Shown: positions 1 to 10,071 of the stretch, piece after piece
How positions within the stretch are numbered: the first letter of the stretch is position 1
Layout of the letters: the number at the start of each line of letters is the position of its first letter
From: Sphingosinicella terrae
GTDB taxonomy: Bacteria; Pseudomonadota; Alphaproteobacteria; Sphingomonadales; Sphingomonadaceae
Assembly: GCF_003347635.1 (NCBI RefSeq)
Contig: NZ_QDFY01000014.1
Coordinates: forward strand, 1 to 64,000
Direction: 5' to 3'
DNA: 64,000 bases
The notes under the pieces: generated by a model
The model's input: the letters and a program-made list of their open reading frames with translations, nothing else
The model's database searches: none
What the model was told of the DNA's origin: nothing
Translations under genes and position numbers: made by a program

Positions 1-110
1 GGTTCATGCTCATCTTCACGTTGGCGAGGTCGATCCCCGTGCCGTCCGCCTTCACCCGCGGCTTCACATTATAGTCGATCACACGCTTCACAGCGACCAG
101 AAGCTTCATG
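1..110 (-). CDS. etfB: Electron transfer flavoprotein beta subunit, N-terminal part
   Basis: Only the first 36 codons lie in the window; the gene runs off the left edge. The ATG at 108-110 begins [20 protein letters not shown], the typical EtfB opening that leads into the nucleotide-binding fold. A GGAG Shine-Dalgarno sits about 7 bases upstream. EtfB pairs with EtfA to carry electrons from acyl-CoA and other flavin dehydrogenases to ETF-ubiquinone oxidoreductase. It lies 126 bases downstream of sucC on the same strand, so the two may be co-transcribed. Identification rests on the N-terminal sequence only. Confidence 0.85.
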
Positions 111-236
111 TCAAATCTCCAACCGTCACGCCGCAGAAGACCGGCACCCCAGCAGGTTCATCGCGGCTCGGCGCCGCCGACCGGCCCCCGCAAGCGGCGC
201 GACACAGAGGCAGCTACTCTGCCCTTTACGTAAACG

Positions 237-1436
<1,200 letters not shown>

Positions 1437-1547
1437 CGCTGAAAGGAGGTCCCTTGGAGAGAGTCGCGGCGGGCTAAAGCACAGACGCCGGGCGATGAAA
1501 AGCATCGCGCGCGGCGGAGCCGGCCGCCGGTGGGGGGCCGACGAAGA

Positions 1548-3107
1548 TCATTGCTCCAGGGATTCGAACATCGAACGCGCCTCTCCCTCGCTGACCGGCA
1601 CGCGCACCAGCGGCTCGAATCCGGCGCGGGCGCCGCAGCTCGCATAGTCGGCCGCCCGGGGATCGATGCCATCCTGGTCGGCCATCGCCCGGCCCTGCTC
1701 ATAAACTTCGGCCCTATCGTCGGACAGAAGCAGGACAGGCACCGGCCGGCCCCGCCATGGCGCTGGCTCGTCCGCCGCCGCGTCCCGCGCAGCCGAATAC
1801 CAGCCGGTGTCAGGGTCAATCCGCAGCCTCTCGGCGCCGAGCGAGCACAGATGCGCGTTGGCGCCCACCGCACTGCCGCGCGCATCGAGGCTCCCATCGG
1901 CATTCACGCGGATGGCGACATGAGCCGAGGCGGAACCGATGATCACCGGCAGCAGGCGCCGGTAGAGCGGATCGCTTTGGAAGCCCTCGTCGAAGCCCAG
2001 ATCCGGAACGACGAACAGGACATGACCGGCGCTGCCCAACCAGTCTGGCCGGAGACGTCCGGCGAGAAAGGCTCGACGAGCGCGGTAGGCTCGGTCGAGG
2101 CAGCTGAGCAAGGCATCGCCGGTGCATCGGTCGCGATCGGCCAGCCAAGCGCGCTGGCCGGAGGCGAGCGACGGATCGGCGAGGAGCGCTCGTCTGTAGA
2201 GCGAGGCCATATCCTGATCGAGCGCGCGCAGGAAGCCTCCGTCATCGCCGCAGATCGTCCGCTCGACCTCGGTGCCGGCGCGAGCGCAGTCGAACGCGGG
2301 CCGTGCAGGCCGCTCCACGTCCCGGGCGTGGGCGAGGAGCGTGCGCAGCTCCTGCGGACGGATCTCCACCGCAGCGTCGCCGCCGCGAACGGTGAGCGGG
2401 CCGGCAATATCGGCGGCGGCCAGGGCCTGGAGCTGATGCAAGCCGACCTGCGTCCCGTCGATGCGGGATCCAGTCCAGTCGGCGATCAGCCAATAGCTGT
2501 CGATTCGCGCTTCGGTGAGATTGGCGCGGCGAAGACTGATGCGCCGCTCCAGCGGGCAGCCGTCGCCGAGCGTGATGCCGCAGTCGAACCGGAAACGGCT
2601 GAGATCGGCGTCGTCCAGGCCGAGATTGTCGAGACTGCCTGCCCAGCCGCCGTCGAGGCGGCCGCCGGAGAGATCGGCCCCGGCGGCGTCGACATCGGTA
2701 AGCGTCGCTTCCCGGAGGAGGACCTGCCCGAGGTCGGCACCGGCGAGCCTGGCGCCGCTGAGATCGGCCCGGACAAAGCCGATCCCGGTGGCGTCGGCCC
2801 CACGCCAGTCGCTCCGCCCAAGGTCGGTGTCGAGAAAGCAGATATTGTGCAGCGATGCTCCGCGAAAGTCGGCTCCGGCAAAGTGGCCGCCTTTGACGAC
2901 GATGAGCGCATCGCCGCGATCGGCGCGCAAGCGGAGGAGCGCGTCGGCCGAATTCAGAGTTGCGCCATCCACTTGTCCGGGGAGGTCCGCTTCGTCAGTC
3001 CCCTCGTAGAGCGAGCCGAGCGCCGACTGGCAGGTTTGGTCGCCTGCCGCCACGCTGGGTGGCGCCTGAGCCGCGGTCAGCGCGAAAGCGAGGACGAAGC
3101 CAAACAT
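1548..3107 (-). CDS. Exported pentapeptide-repeat protein with LprI-like domain
   Basis: 519 residues. A short hydrophobic leader (residues 1-21, ending in an Ala-rich segment) suggests export. Residues about 70-240 carry A(D/N)LxX-type pentapeptide repeats (for example GADFRGASL, RADLSGARLAGADL, AGADLSGGRL), which fold into a right-handed beta-helix. Residues about 275-350 resemble the LprI/DUF1311 domain: Cys-containing segments around FDCARAGTEVERTIC, a central QRAWLADRDRC and a final C-x-D-x-AYRAR. The remaining ~170 residues are not recognised. DUF1311/LprI proteins include lysozyme inhibitors, so an envelope-protective role is possible but is inference. It stands alone between sucC and a lipoprotein gene. 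Confidence 0.75.
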   Translation of the reverse strand: MFGFVLAFALTAAQAPPSVAAGDQTCQSALGSLYEGTDEADLPGQVDGATLNSADALLRLRADRGDALIVVKGGHFAGADFRGASLHNICFLDTDLGRSDWRGADATGIGFVRADLSGARLAGADLGQVLLREATLTDVDAAGADLSGGRLDGGWAGSLDNLGLDDADLSRFRFDCGITLGDGCPLERRISLRRANLTEARIDSYWLIADWTGSRIDGTQVGLHQLQALAAADIAGPLTVRGGDAAVEIRPQELRTLLAHARDVERPARPAFDCARAGTEVERTICGDDGGFLRALDQDMASLYRRALLADPSLASGQRAWLADRDRCTGDALLSCLDRAYRARRAFLAGRLRPDWLGSAGHVLFVVPDLGFDEGFQSDPLYRRLLPVIIGSASAHVAIRVNADGSLDARGSAVGANAHLCSLGAERLRIDPDTGWYSAARDAAADEPAPWRGRPVPVLLLSDDRAEVYEQGRAMADQDGIDPRAADYASCGARAGFEPLVRVPVSEGEARSMFESLEQ

Positions 3108-3198
3108 GATCCGGTTTCCTGCAGCCGATCCGGGCGGCAGCTTTGCCCGAAAGGACCGGGCATGCCAGCGGAAAGCCCCCTTGGTCGACCGTGCGATG

Positions 3199-3504
3199 TC
3201 AGCCGGCGAGGCCGACGGCGCACAGGGCAGCGGCGCGCGAGGTCACGCTCCAGATCTCCGGATCGCGAAGCGACCGCACCCGGTGAAGGAAGTCCTCGGT
3301 AGTCGGCGCGCGCCCGGCCGCCTCGAGATCGGCGAGACGGCGCAGCTGGATCAGCGACAGCCGGTCCACCATCCGCTCGGCCATGCAGCCGGCGAGCGGC
3401 TCAGGCAGACCTGCCTCGATGAGGCCGCCACGCAGCCGCGATTCCGGCGTCGCGCAGCCAGCGAGCAGGATGAAAGGCAGGAGCCATGTCGAAGCGCGCG
3501 GCAT
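3199..3504 (-). CDS. Small predicted lipoprotein
   Basis: 101-residue protein starting MPRASTWLLPFILLAGC. The LAGC lipobox predicts cleavage and lipidation at Cys16 or so, placing the protein in the cell envelope. The mature part is helical and rich in Leu, Arg and Glu, with no recognised domain. A GTG lies one codon upstream (3505-3507); the ATG is preferred. It is divergent from the lipoprotein gene at 3731 across about 225 bases. Function unknown. Confidence 0.6.
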   Translation of the reverse strand: MPRASTWLLPFILLAGCATPESRLRGGLIEAGLPEPLAGCMAERMVDRLSLIQLRRLADLEAAGRAPTTEDFLHRVRSLRDPEIWSVTSRAAALCAVGLAG

Positions 3505-3730
3505 CACCGTCCGTTAATGCGTCGCCCAGCCCCGCGCAATCCGGGGAGTTTCACCTTCTCCGCACATAGTTGCGCTACCGCTAAGAGGTTCCGATTCAGG
3601 CTTTTCTCGCAGCATGCCGAGATACCGGGCAAGTGACCCGGCCGTGCGTTGAATAGCGGCAGCGTTGCGGCCGCAGCCTGTTCTTGTGCGTCCTGCGATT
3701 CGGAGTCATGTTCGACCCAGGGAGGGGATG

Positions 3731-4078
3731 ATGAGTCGCAATCCCGTCGCACTGGCCGCTGCCGCTTGTCTGCTCTCGGGCTGCGTCACTCACCAGATCA
3801 TCGTCGCCAACCCCAACCCGACCGACGATCAGCCGGCCGTGGTGGACAGCAATGGCTTCGGCTTCGGCGCCGTTCAGCGCCGCAACGTCGCCGAGTGCGA
3901 CACCAACCTCCTCGACGAAGTACGGGTGCGGCAGACACTGGCACAGGCGCTGGCGACCGTCCTTACCCTCGGCCTGTGGATGCCGACGCAGATCGAGTAT
4001 CGCTGCGCCAAGATCCCGTCGACGACCGGCACGATCGGGGCCGGCGAAACCGGCGGAAGCGACGATGCCGGCCGATGA
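3731..4078 (+). CDS. Bor/Iss-like lipoprotein
   Basis: 115-residue lipoprotein. The signal peptide MSRNPVALAAAACLLSGC ends in a clear lipobox. The mature part shows a Cys-containing segment, a following V-x-Q-T region and the TLGLWMPTQIEYRC ending, the pattern of Bor-family outer-membrane lipoproteins (a TLGI.P stretch followed by a terminal Cys). A GGAGG is 5 bases upstream of the ATG at 3731; an overlapping ATG at 3728 is the alternative. The stop codon at 4076-4078 lies inside the next gene, so the two are probably co-translated. The Bor assignment is by pattern only; the function here is unknown. Confidence 0.6.
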   Translation: MSRNPVALAAAACLLSGCVTHQIIVANPNPTDDQPAVVDSNGFGFGAVQRRNVAECDTNLLDEVRVRQTLAQALATVLTLGLWMPTQIEYRCAKIPSTTGTIGAGETGGSDDAGR

Positions 4079-5585
4079 ATTCCTGAAGTTCGTCGAAGGT
4101 GGCAGCTGGACGAACTTCCACGCCACCGTGACGGTGCCGATCAAGGGCCTGTGGAGGATCCGGAATCCTTCGCCGGCCGCCTCGCTCGACAATATGCGCA
4201 CAACCGCCCAGCGCCTGCAGCGATTGATCCGTCATGCCATCGATCGGCAGGTTCGACTTCGAGCGGTAGGGTCGCGCTGGTCTTTCTCCGACATCGCCGC
4301 GGCCGAGGATGGATGGGCGCTGCAGACCAGCCAGCTCAACCATGATTTCATCGTCGGCCCGGCCCTATGCGACGCCGCCTTCGACGGCGATCCCGCCTCA
4401 CTCGTCCTCGCCCAGGCGGGCGCATCGGTCGCCGAGATCAACCTCAAGATCGAGAAGCCAAGCCGCCGGCGTTCGTTCAGGACCAGCGGCGCCAGCAACG
4501 GCCAGACGATCGGCGGCATGATCGGCACGGGCGTGCACGGGTCGGCTGTCGACATGGGTGCCTTCGAGAGCGAGGTGGTCGGCCTTCAGCTTCTCACCGG
4601 CTCCCGAAACCTCTGGCTCGAGAATCCCGATCGGCCGATCATGAGCGCGCAGTTCGCGGCGAAGCTCGACGCCGAGCTGGTGCGCGACCGCTTGCTCTTC
4701 AGGGCGGCTCTGGTCGGCCTTGGCGCGCTCGGCATTGTCCATTCGGTCATGCTGCGGACCGTGCCCACTTACCTGCTGCGATCGTACCGGCGGAAGATGG
4801 AGTTCGCCGAGGTCGAATTCGCGATGAACAGCCTCAGCTTCGACGGCGTGCCGTTGCCGCGACCAGCGGAGCGCCCCTATTTCTTCCAGGTGGTCGTGCA
4901 TCCCGACCCGAAGGAAAGAATCGCTTATGTCACCACCCGCTACCGCGAGGAATGCCCGCCCGGCCACCGCATCGATCCGAGCCTGAAATCCGGATACGAT
5001 ATCGGCAACGATCTCCCGGCCCTGTTCAGCAAGCTGGTCGATGCCCTTCCGGCGGTCACCCCGGCCCTGGTGAAGCTCGCCATGGCACAGCAGCTCGCTC
5101 CCTTCGAGGACCGCCTGAACAGCCCGGGCGAGGCCTATACCTATACCACGTCCAAGCCGGGCTCCGCCGGGGCCGCGCTCGCCGTGCCCGCCAATCGCCT
5201 CTCCGAGGCGCTCGCTTTGGCCCGCCAAGCCTACCAGACGGTACCGGGGACGCCGGCGACCTTCGCCTGCCGCTTCGCAACCGCGTCGCCGGGGCTGCTT
5301 TCCTTCGTCCAATATGCGCGGACCTGCATCATCGACATAGACGGAGTGGAGAACAGCAAGACGCGCCGGGTCATGGAAGCCGTCCGCAGCGCCTTCGATG
5401 CCAACGATTTTCCCTATTCGCAGCATTGGGGGAAATTGAACGCACTCACCGCCGAGCGCGTGCGCGCAAGCTACGGCGACAAGGTGGATGCCTGGAACCT
5501 GGCGCGGGCGACGCTGCTGCCATCGCCGGCCGAGCGCTTCGTCTTCTCCACGCAAACGCTGGAGAAGGCCGGGCTCTGCCAGTGA
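4065..5585 (+). CDS. FAD-linked oxidase of the VAO/aldonolactone oxidase family
   Basis: 506 residues. The N-terminal half is an FAD-binding PCMH-type domain: RAVGSRWSFSD at about residues 67-77 and the FAD-pyrophosphate loop GASNGQTIGGMIGTGVHGS at about 142-160 are both typical of vanillyl-alcohol-oxidase-fold enzymes such as gulono- or arabinono-lactone oxidases. The C-terminal part is consistent with the cap domain but too diverged for a substrate call. The ATG at 4065 overlaps the end of the lipoprotein gene by 14 bases. There is no signal peptide, so the enzyme is probably cytoplasmic. The reaction is likely oxidation of a sugar lactone or polyol, inferred from the fold. Confidence 0.75.
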   Translation: MPADEFLKFVEGGSWTNFHATVTVPIKGLWRIRNPSPAASLDNMRTTAQRLQRLIRHAIDRQVRLRAVGSRWSFSDIAAAEDGWALQTSQLNHDFIVGPALCDAAFDGDPASLVLAQAGASVAEINLKIEKPSRRRSFRTSGASNGQTIGGMIGTGVHGSAVDMGAFESEVVGLQLLTGSRNLWLENPDRPIMSAQFAAKLDAELVRDRLLFRAALVGLGALGIVHSVMLRTVPTYLLRSYRRKMEFAEVEFAMNSLSFDGVPLPRPAERPYFFQVVVHPDPKERIAYVTTRYREECPPGHRIDPSLKSGYDIGNDLPALFSKLVDALPAVTPALVKLAMAQQLAPFEDRLNSPGEAYTYTTSKPGSAGAALAVPANRLSEALALARQAYQTVPGTPATFACRFATASPGLLSFVQYARTCIIDIDGVENSKTRRVMEAVRSAFDANDFPYSQHWGKLNALTAERVRASYGDKVDAWNLARATLLPSPAERFVFSTQTLEKAGLCQ

Positions 5586-5594
5586 GAATGGCGG

Positions 5595-7124
5595 CTACGC
5601 CGCTCGCCCGATCGCCTTCTGGCGACGCCGCTGGACCGAGGAGCCGATCCCGATGGCTTCGCGATACTTGGCGACGGTGCGCCGGGCGAGATCGAACCCT
5701 TCCGCCCTGAGCAGGTCGACGAGCTGGTCATCCGAGAGGATCTTGCCCGAATCCTCGGCGGAAATCAGCGCTTTGATCCGGCTCTTGACCGCCTCGGCGG
5801 AGACGGAATCGCCGCCGCCTTCGGCGCCCGACGCGCGGATGCCGCTGGTGAAGAAATATTTGAGCTCGAACAGGCCGCGCTCGCAGGACATATATTTGTT
5901 CGAGGTGACGCGGCTCACCGTCGACTCGTGCATGCCGATGGATTCGGCGACCGAGCGCAAGGTCAGGGGCTTCAGGTGCGAGACTCCGTGGCGGAAGAAG
6001 CCCTCCTGCTGGGTCACGATCTCGCTCGCCACCTTGACGATCGTGCGGGCGCGCTGGTCGAGCGCCTTCATCAGCCAATTGGCGCTCTGCAGGCACTCCG
6101 AGAGCCAGGCTTTCGACTGGCGATCCTGCGCCCCGCCCGACAACTCGGTATAATAAGTGCGGTTGACGAGCAGCCTGGGGAGCGTCGCGCTGTTGAGCTC
6201 GACCGCCCAGCCGACGCCGCGCCGGGCGACGAAGAGGTCCGGGACGATCGCATCCACCCGGTCCGAGGAGGCGAAGCGGCAGCCCGGCTTGGGATCATAG
6301 GCGCGAAGCTCGCGGATCATGTCCGCAAGATCCTCGTCGTCGACACCGCAGATCCGCCGAAGCGCGGCGAGATTGCCCTTCGCCAGATAGTCGAGATTGT
6401 CGATCAGCCGCGCCATGGCGGGATCGTAGCGGTTCGCGTCCTTCGCCTGCAGCGCAAGGCACTCGGCGAGACTGCGTGCGCCGACACCGGCGGGATCGAA
6501 GCCGTGGACGATTTCGATCACCCGCTCGGCGTGCGAGAGAGGAATTCCGAGCCGATCGGCAATGTCGCGCAGCGGAACGAGAAGCCAGCCGGTCTCGTCG
6601 ATCTGGTCGATAATGGCTTCGGCAATCGCAAGATCCACGCTGCCGAGGCATTCGCCGGCCTGGCGCCGAAGATGATCGTGGAGCGACAGCGCCTCACTGG
6701 CGAAGGCATCGAAGTCCGGCGCCTCGTCGAAGCCGCCGCCGCTGCCCGTTCCGCCAAGACCCAGCCCGCCGTCGAGGCCGACGCCGGAATCGACGGCGCT
6801 GTCCTGATGGAAGTCCTCGCTGTTCAGGTCGACGTCGAGCGGCGCGTCGGCGATGCCATCGCCGTTCAGGACGAGATCGTCGACGGTGGCCGACTCGTCC
6901 CGGTCGGGCGCGGCCGACGCCGTGTCGGCGGGTGGTTCGCCCCCATCCTCGCCCGGCTCGGCGCCGCCTGCCGTTTCGAGCAGAGGGTTCTTCTCGATCT
7001 CCTCGGCGATGAAGCTCTCGACCTCGAGATTGGACAGCGCGAGCAGGCGGATGGCCTGCTGCAGCTGCGGCGTCATCACCAGCGATTGCGATTGGCGAAT
7101 GTCGAGGCGAGGCGCGAGCGACAC
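5595..7124 (-). CDS. rpoN: RNA polymerase sigma-54 factor
   Basis: 509 residues starting at a GTG (7122-7124), 7 bases after the lptB stop codon. Region I has the expected Gln/Leu-rich sequence RQSQSLVMTPQLQQAIRLL; it is followed by an acidic, Gly-rich region II (about residues 55-150), the core-binding domain, the helix-turn-helix (HESTVSRVTSNKYMSC) and the RpoN box RRTVAKYRE near residue 485. Sigma-54 directs RNA polymerase to -24/-12 promoters and needs an AAA+ activator; one such activator, PrsR, is encoded at 43.5-44.8 kb. The frame is open further upstream, but the RLDIRQSQS opening and the lptB spacing support the GTG. Confidence 0.96.
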   Translation of the reverse strand: MSLAPRLDIRQSQSLVMTPQLQQAIRLLALSNLEVESFIAEEIEKNPLLETAGGAEPGEDGGEPPADTASAAPDRDESATVDDLVLNGDGIADAPLDVDLNSEDFHQDSAVDSGVGLDGGLGLGGTGSGGGFDEAPDFDAFASEALSLHDHLRRQAGECLGSVDLAIAEAIIDQIDETGWLLVPLRDIADRLGIPLSHAERVIEIVHGFDPAGVGARSLAECLALQAKDANRYDPAMARLIDNLDYLAKGNLAALRRICGVDDEDLADMIRELRAYDPKPGCRFASSDRVDAIVPDLFVARRGVGWAVELNSATLPRLLVNRTYYTELSGGAQDRQSKAWLSECLQSANWLMKALDQRARTIVKVASEIVTQQEGFFRHGVSHLKPLTLRSVAESIGMHESTVSRVTSNKYMSCERGLFELKYFFTSGIRASGAEGGGDSVSAEAVKSRIKALISAEDSGKILSDDQLVDLLRAEGFDLARRTVAKYREAIGIGSSVQRRRQKAIGRAA

Positions 7125-7131
7125 GGCTGAC

Positions 7132-7911
7132 CTATAGCTCGAAGCTCTCGCCGAGATAGAGACGGCGGACGTTGGGATCGCGAACCAGTTCCTCCGGCGC
7201 GCCGGCGAACAGGACCTGTCCACCATAGATGATGCAAGCGCGGTCGACGATGTCGAGCGTCTCCCGGACATTGTGATCGGTGATGAGAACGCCGATGTCC
7301 CGCTTCTTCAGCTCGCCGATCAGGTCGCGAATGTCCTGGATCGAGATGGGGTCGATCCCGGCGAAGGGCTCGTCCAGCAGCATGATCGATGGATTGGCGG
7401 CGAGCGCGCGGGCGATCTCGCAGCGGCGGCGCTCGCCGCCGGAGAGCGCCATGGCCGGAGCGTCGCGAAGGTCTCCGATGTGGAATTCCGCCAGAAGCTG
7501 CTCGAGGCGATCCGCACGGGCCCGGCGATCCGGTTCGGCGACCTCGAGCACCGCCATGATGTTCTGGGACACCGTGAGACCGCGGAAGATCGATGTCTCC
7601 TGCGGAAGATAGCCGAGCCCGAGAATCGCCCGACGATACATGGGGAGGCCGGTAATGTCCTGCCCGTCGAGCAGGATACGGCCGCTGTCGGGCTTCACCA
7701 GGCCCATGATCGAATAGAAGCAGGTGGTCTTGCCGGCGCCGTTGGGACCAAGGAGGCCGACCACCTCGCCGCGGTCCACCCCGAGCGACACGTCCGTCAA
7801 AACCGCCTTTTTATCATAGGATTTCGCGATCGAGATGACGGAGAGGCCGCGCGAAAGCTCACCCACCGCCGCCTGGACGTCGGGTCGGTCGATGGCGAGA
7901 GTCTCGTTCAT
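7132..7911 (-). CDS. lptB: LPS export ABC transporter ATPase LptB
   Basis: 259 residues. ATPase of the LptBFG machine that extracts lipopolysaccharide from the inner membrane. It has Walker A GPNGAGKTT, the Q-loop in YLPQE, signature LSGGERRR, Walker B LLLDEPFAGIDP region and the H-loop in ITDHNV. An N-terminal extension of about 20 residues precedes the canonical start of the domain. GGAG lies upstream of the ATG at 7909-7911. It sits 193 bases downstream of lptA and directly upstream of rpoN, an arrangement known from many Gram-negative genomes. Confidence 0.96.
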   Translation of the reverse strand: MNETLAIDRPDVQAAVGELSRGLSVISIAKSYDKKAVLTDVSLGVDRGEVVGLLGPNGAGKTTCFYSIMGLVKPDSGRILLDGQDITGLPMYRRAILGLGYLPQETSIFRGLTVSQNIMAVLEVAEPDRRARADRLEQLLAEFHIGDLRDAPAMALSGGERRRCEIARALAANPSIMLLDEPFAGIDPISIQDIRDLIGELKKRDIGVLITDHNVRETLDIVDRACIIYGGQVLFAGAPEELVRDPNVRRLYLGESFEL

Positions 7912-8104
7912 GCATGCTCCGCCGGAGCAACCCGTTCGAGGCGGGCCGTCCCGATTGTCAATCGCATTGCGAGCCGAATTCGGACCACCCCTCTCCGGCG
8001 CAATGCCTATCCCCTTGCGCTAGTTAGGCGATCGCGTGCGCCGTCTCAACCGGCAAGACTCTTGCATGGCCGAAGTGGCGGAAGCCGCTTGCGAAACGCG
8101 CCAA

Positions 8105-8644
8105 TCAGTTGTCGCGGCGGGGCACGGTGAAGCGGCCCGTCACCCGCCCGCCGGTCTGCTGGGTGCCGGGAGCGCCGGCCGTACCCCCGTCCATCACGGC
8201 ACGGCCGCTGTCGAGATCGAGGACGAGCCGACCACCGCGCACCTGCGATTCGCCGCGATCGAGGCTGACGCCACCGATCATCGTCACGATCCGCCGATTG
8301 AGATCATAGATGGCGAACTGGCTCCGCGCCGTCTCGGACGGGCTGCGCAGAACGACACCGCCGCTCGCTTCGAGCCGCTGGATCTCGATGCCGTCCGCAT
8401 TGGCATAGGCGACGGTCAGGCGCGCCGTGCTGAGCTGCAGATTGCCTTGGCGGACCTCGACACTACCGCTGAATATGGCGCGGTCGGCGCGATCCTGGAC
8501 CTCGATGCGATCCGCCGCGACGTCGACCGGCGCGTCGGTGTCGTGCCCCTTGAGCGCCGACCCGCCTTCCTGCCCTATGGCGGCGGATGCGGTGGCAATG
8601 GCGATCGCCAGAGCGGCACCGGCGGCGAGCTTGATCCGTCTCAT
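8105..8644 (-). CDS. lptA: LPS transport periplasmic protein LptA
   Basis: 179 residues starting MRRIKLAAGAALAIAIATAS, a signal peptide, followed by an OstA/LptA beta-jellyroll domain (repeated strands such as IFSGSVEVRQGNLQLSTARL and LEASGGVVLRSPSETA). LptA forms the periplasmic bridge that carries LPS from LptC to LptD. The C-terminus is low-complexity and Gly/Thr-rich. The ATG overlaps the last codon of lptC by 4 bases (8641-8644), so translation is coupled. Confidence 0.92.
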   Translation of the reverse strand: MRRIKLAAGAALAIAIATASAAIGQEGGSALKGHDTDAPVDVAADRIEVQDRADRAIFSGSVEVRQGNLQLSTARLTVAYANADGIEIQRLEASGGVVLRSPSETARSQFAIYDLNRRIVTMIGGVSLDRGESQVRGGRLVLDLDSGRAVMDGGTAGAPGTQQTGGRVTGRFTVPRRDN

Positions 8645-9279
8645 CCGACCGCACCTTGCACGATGTGGACCCGGGCGCGGCCGCTCAGCACAGCGCGGCG
8701 TTCCGGAAGGTCGACCTGGAGGCGCTGCGCGGAAAAACGGCCCAGCGGCATCTGACCGTCGACCGGCCCCTGGCTGGCGAGGGTACGCGCGCGAAGGTCG
8801 ACGACCACATCGCGCGTGCGCATCCGATAGCCGTCGGAGGCGGCGAAGAGGATCGGGCCGTCGACCGCGACCTTGCTGGTGTCCATATTGTAGCGCGCCC
8901 GCTCCGCGACGAGGCGCGCGGGCCCGTCGTCGAGCAGAATCTGAGCGCTCATGTCGCGGATATGGACGATCGGCACCGAAGAACTCTGCTGAAGGGCGGC
9001 GCGGGCATTCAATACGAACGGCCGGCCCCGGCTGTCCTGGCCGCGATACTGGGCGGACTGAATCCGCATCCGTTCTTCGGCGTGCTCGACCTTGTCCTTG
9101 TCGAGGATGAAGCTCACCTCCTGCTTCTCCTCGAGCGGGGCGAAGGCAAGAAAGGCAAGAACGACGCCGATCGCCGCGGGCAGGGCGACCTTCAGCAGCC
9201 GGATCATGCGGTCGTGGGCTCCCCCGGGCGCCGCCCATCCCCGCTTGAAGATCCTGTCCCGCTCGGCGAGATCAGACAT
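8641..9279 (-). CDS. lptC: LPS export protein LptC
   Basis: 212 residues. A cytoplasmic N-terminus is followed by one membrane segment (about residues 25-46) and a periplasmic LptC/YrbK-type beta-jellyroll (strands around RARYNMDTSKVAVDGPI and RLQVDLPERRAVLSG). LptC links LptBFG to LptA. The ATG at 9277-9279 overlaps the 3' end of the RNase D-like gene by 8 bases, and the gene overlaps lptA by 4. The position between rnd and lptA and the single TM make the call firm despite low sequence conservation in this family. Confidence 0.9.
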   Translation of the reverse strand: MSDLAERDRIFKRGWAAPGGAHDRMIRLLKVALPAAIGVVLAFLAFAPLEEKQEVSFILDKDKVEHAEERMRIQSAQYRGQDSRGRPFVLNARAALQQSSSVPIVHIRDMSAQILLDDGPARLVAERARYNMDTSKVAVDGPILFAASDGYRMRTRDVVVDLRARTLASQGPVDGQMPLGRFSAQRLQVDLPERRAVLSGRARVHIVQGAVG

Positions 9280-9889
9280 GGGCGAAGATATCCTGTTCGG
9301 CCCAGCCCGCAAGGTCGAGGATCGCCCGATGCGGCAGGAATTCGAAACAGGCCTGCGCGAGCGCCGTCCGCCGCTCGCGCTCGAGCCGCTCATCGAGCTT
9401 CGCCTTCAGAGCGTGGAGATAGCGCACGTCGGAGGCGGCATAATCCTTCTGAGCATCGGAGAGTTCCGGCCCACCCCAGTCGGTCTGCTGCTGCTGCTTG
9501 GAGATCTCTTGCCCGAGCAACTCCTTGACGAGGTCCTTGAGCCCGTGCCGGTCGGTATAGGTGCGCACCAGGCGCGAGGCCGTCTTGGTACAATATACCG
9601 GCGCCGCGACGATGCCGAGATAGGCGCGGATAGAGGCGAGGTCGAAGCGAGCGAAATGGTAGAGCTTCACACGCTCGGGATCCCCGAGCACCGCCTTGAG
9701 ATTGGGCGCGTCGTAGCGACTGCCGGGCCCGAAACGAACGAGATGCTCGTCGCCGCGGCCGTCGGCGATCTGGACGACGCACAGCCGGTCGCGCCCTAGC
9801 TGCAGGCCCATCGTCTCGGTGTCGACGGCGACTGGACCGGGACCGAGCACGTCGGCCGGCAGGTCCTCTTCGTGAAAATGTACGGTCAT
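9272..9889 (-). CDS. rnd: RNase D-like 3'-5' exonuclease
   Basis: 205 residues comprising only the DEDDy exonuclease domain. VAVDTETMG (D23, E25) is motif Exo I, the YHFARFDLASI region is Exo II and YAASDVRYLHAL is Exo III. There is no HRDC domain, unlike E. coli RNase D (about 375 residues); this short form is common in alphaproteobacteria. The predicted role is trimming of tRNA or other structured RNA 3' ends. It is the first gene of the overlapping rnd-lptC-lptA block. Confidence 0.88.
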   Translation of the reverse strand: MTVHFHEEDLPADVLGPGPVAVDTETMGLQLGRDRLCVVQIADGRGDEHLVRFGPGSRYDAPNLKAVLGDPERVKLYHFARFDLASIRAYLGIVAAPVYCTKTASRLVRTYTDRHGLKDLVKELLGQEISKQQQQTDWGGPELSDAQKDYAASDVRYLHALKAKLDERLERERRTALAQACFEFLPHRAILDLAGWAEQDIFAHV

Positions 9890-10071
9890 CTGCTAGCCCG
9901 CATAAGGCGAAGCGCCTGAACGCTCAATGCACATCGGGCATCGGCGGCCAGATCGCCGCGGCAGGAGCATCGGCAAGAGGGTGGCGCCGCACCTTTGTTC
10001 CAGCCGGGGTTGATTGCGAGATTGAACCCGGTCCACAGAAAACGCCCGACCAGCCAGGAAAGCCCCCCCTC

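Noticed and set aside
1530-3302. A 590-codon plus-strand frame across the pentapeptide gene
   Set aside because: Antisense shadow; the repeat protein on the minus strand has a signal peptide and recognised domains.
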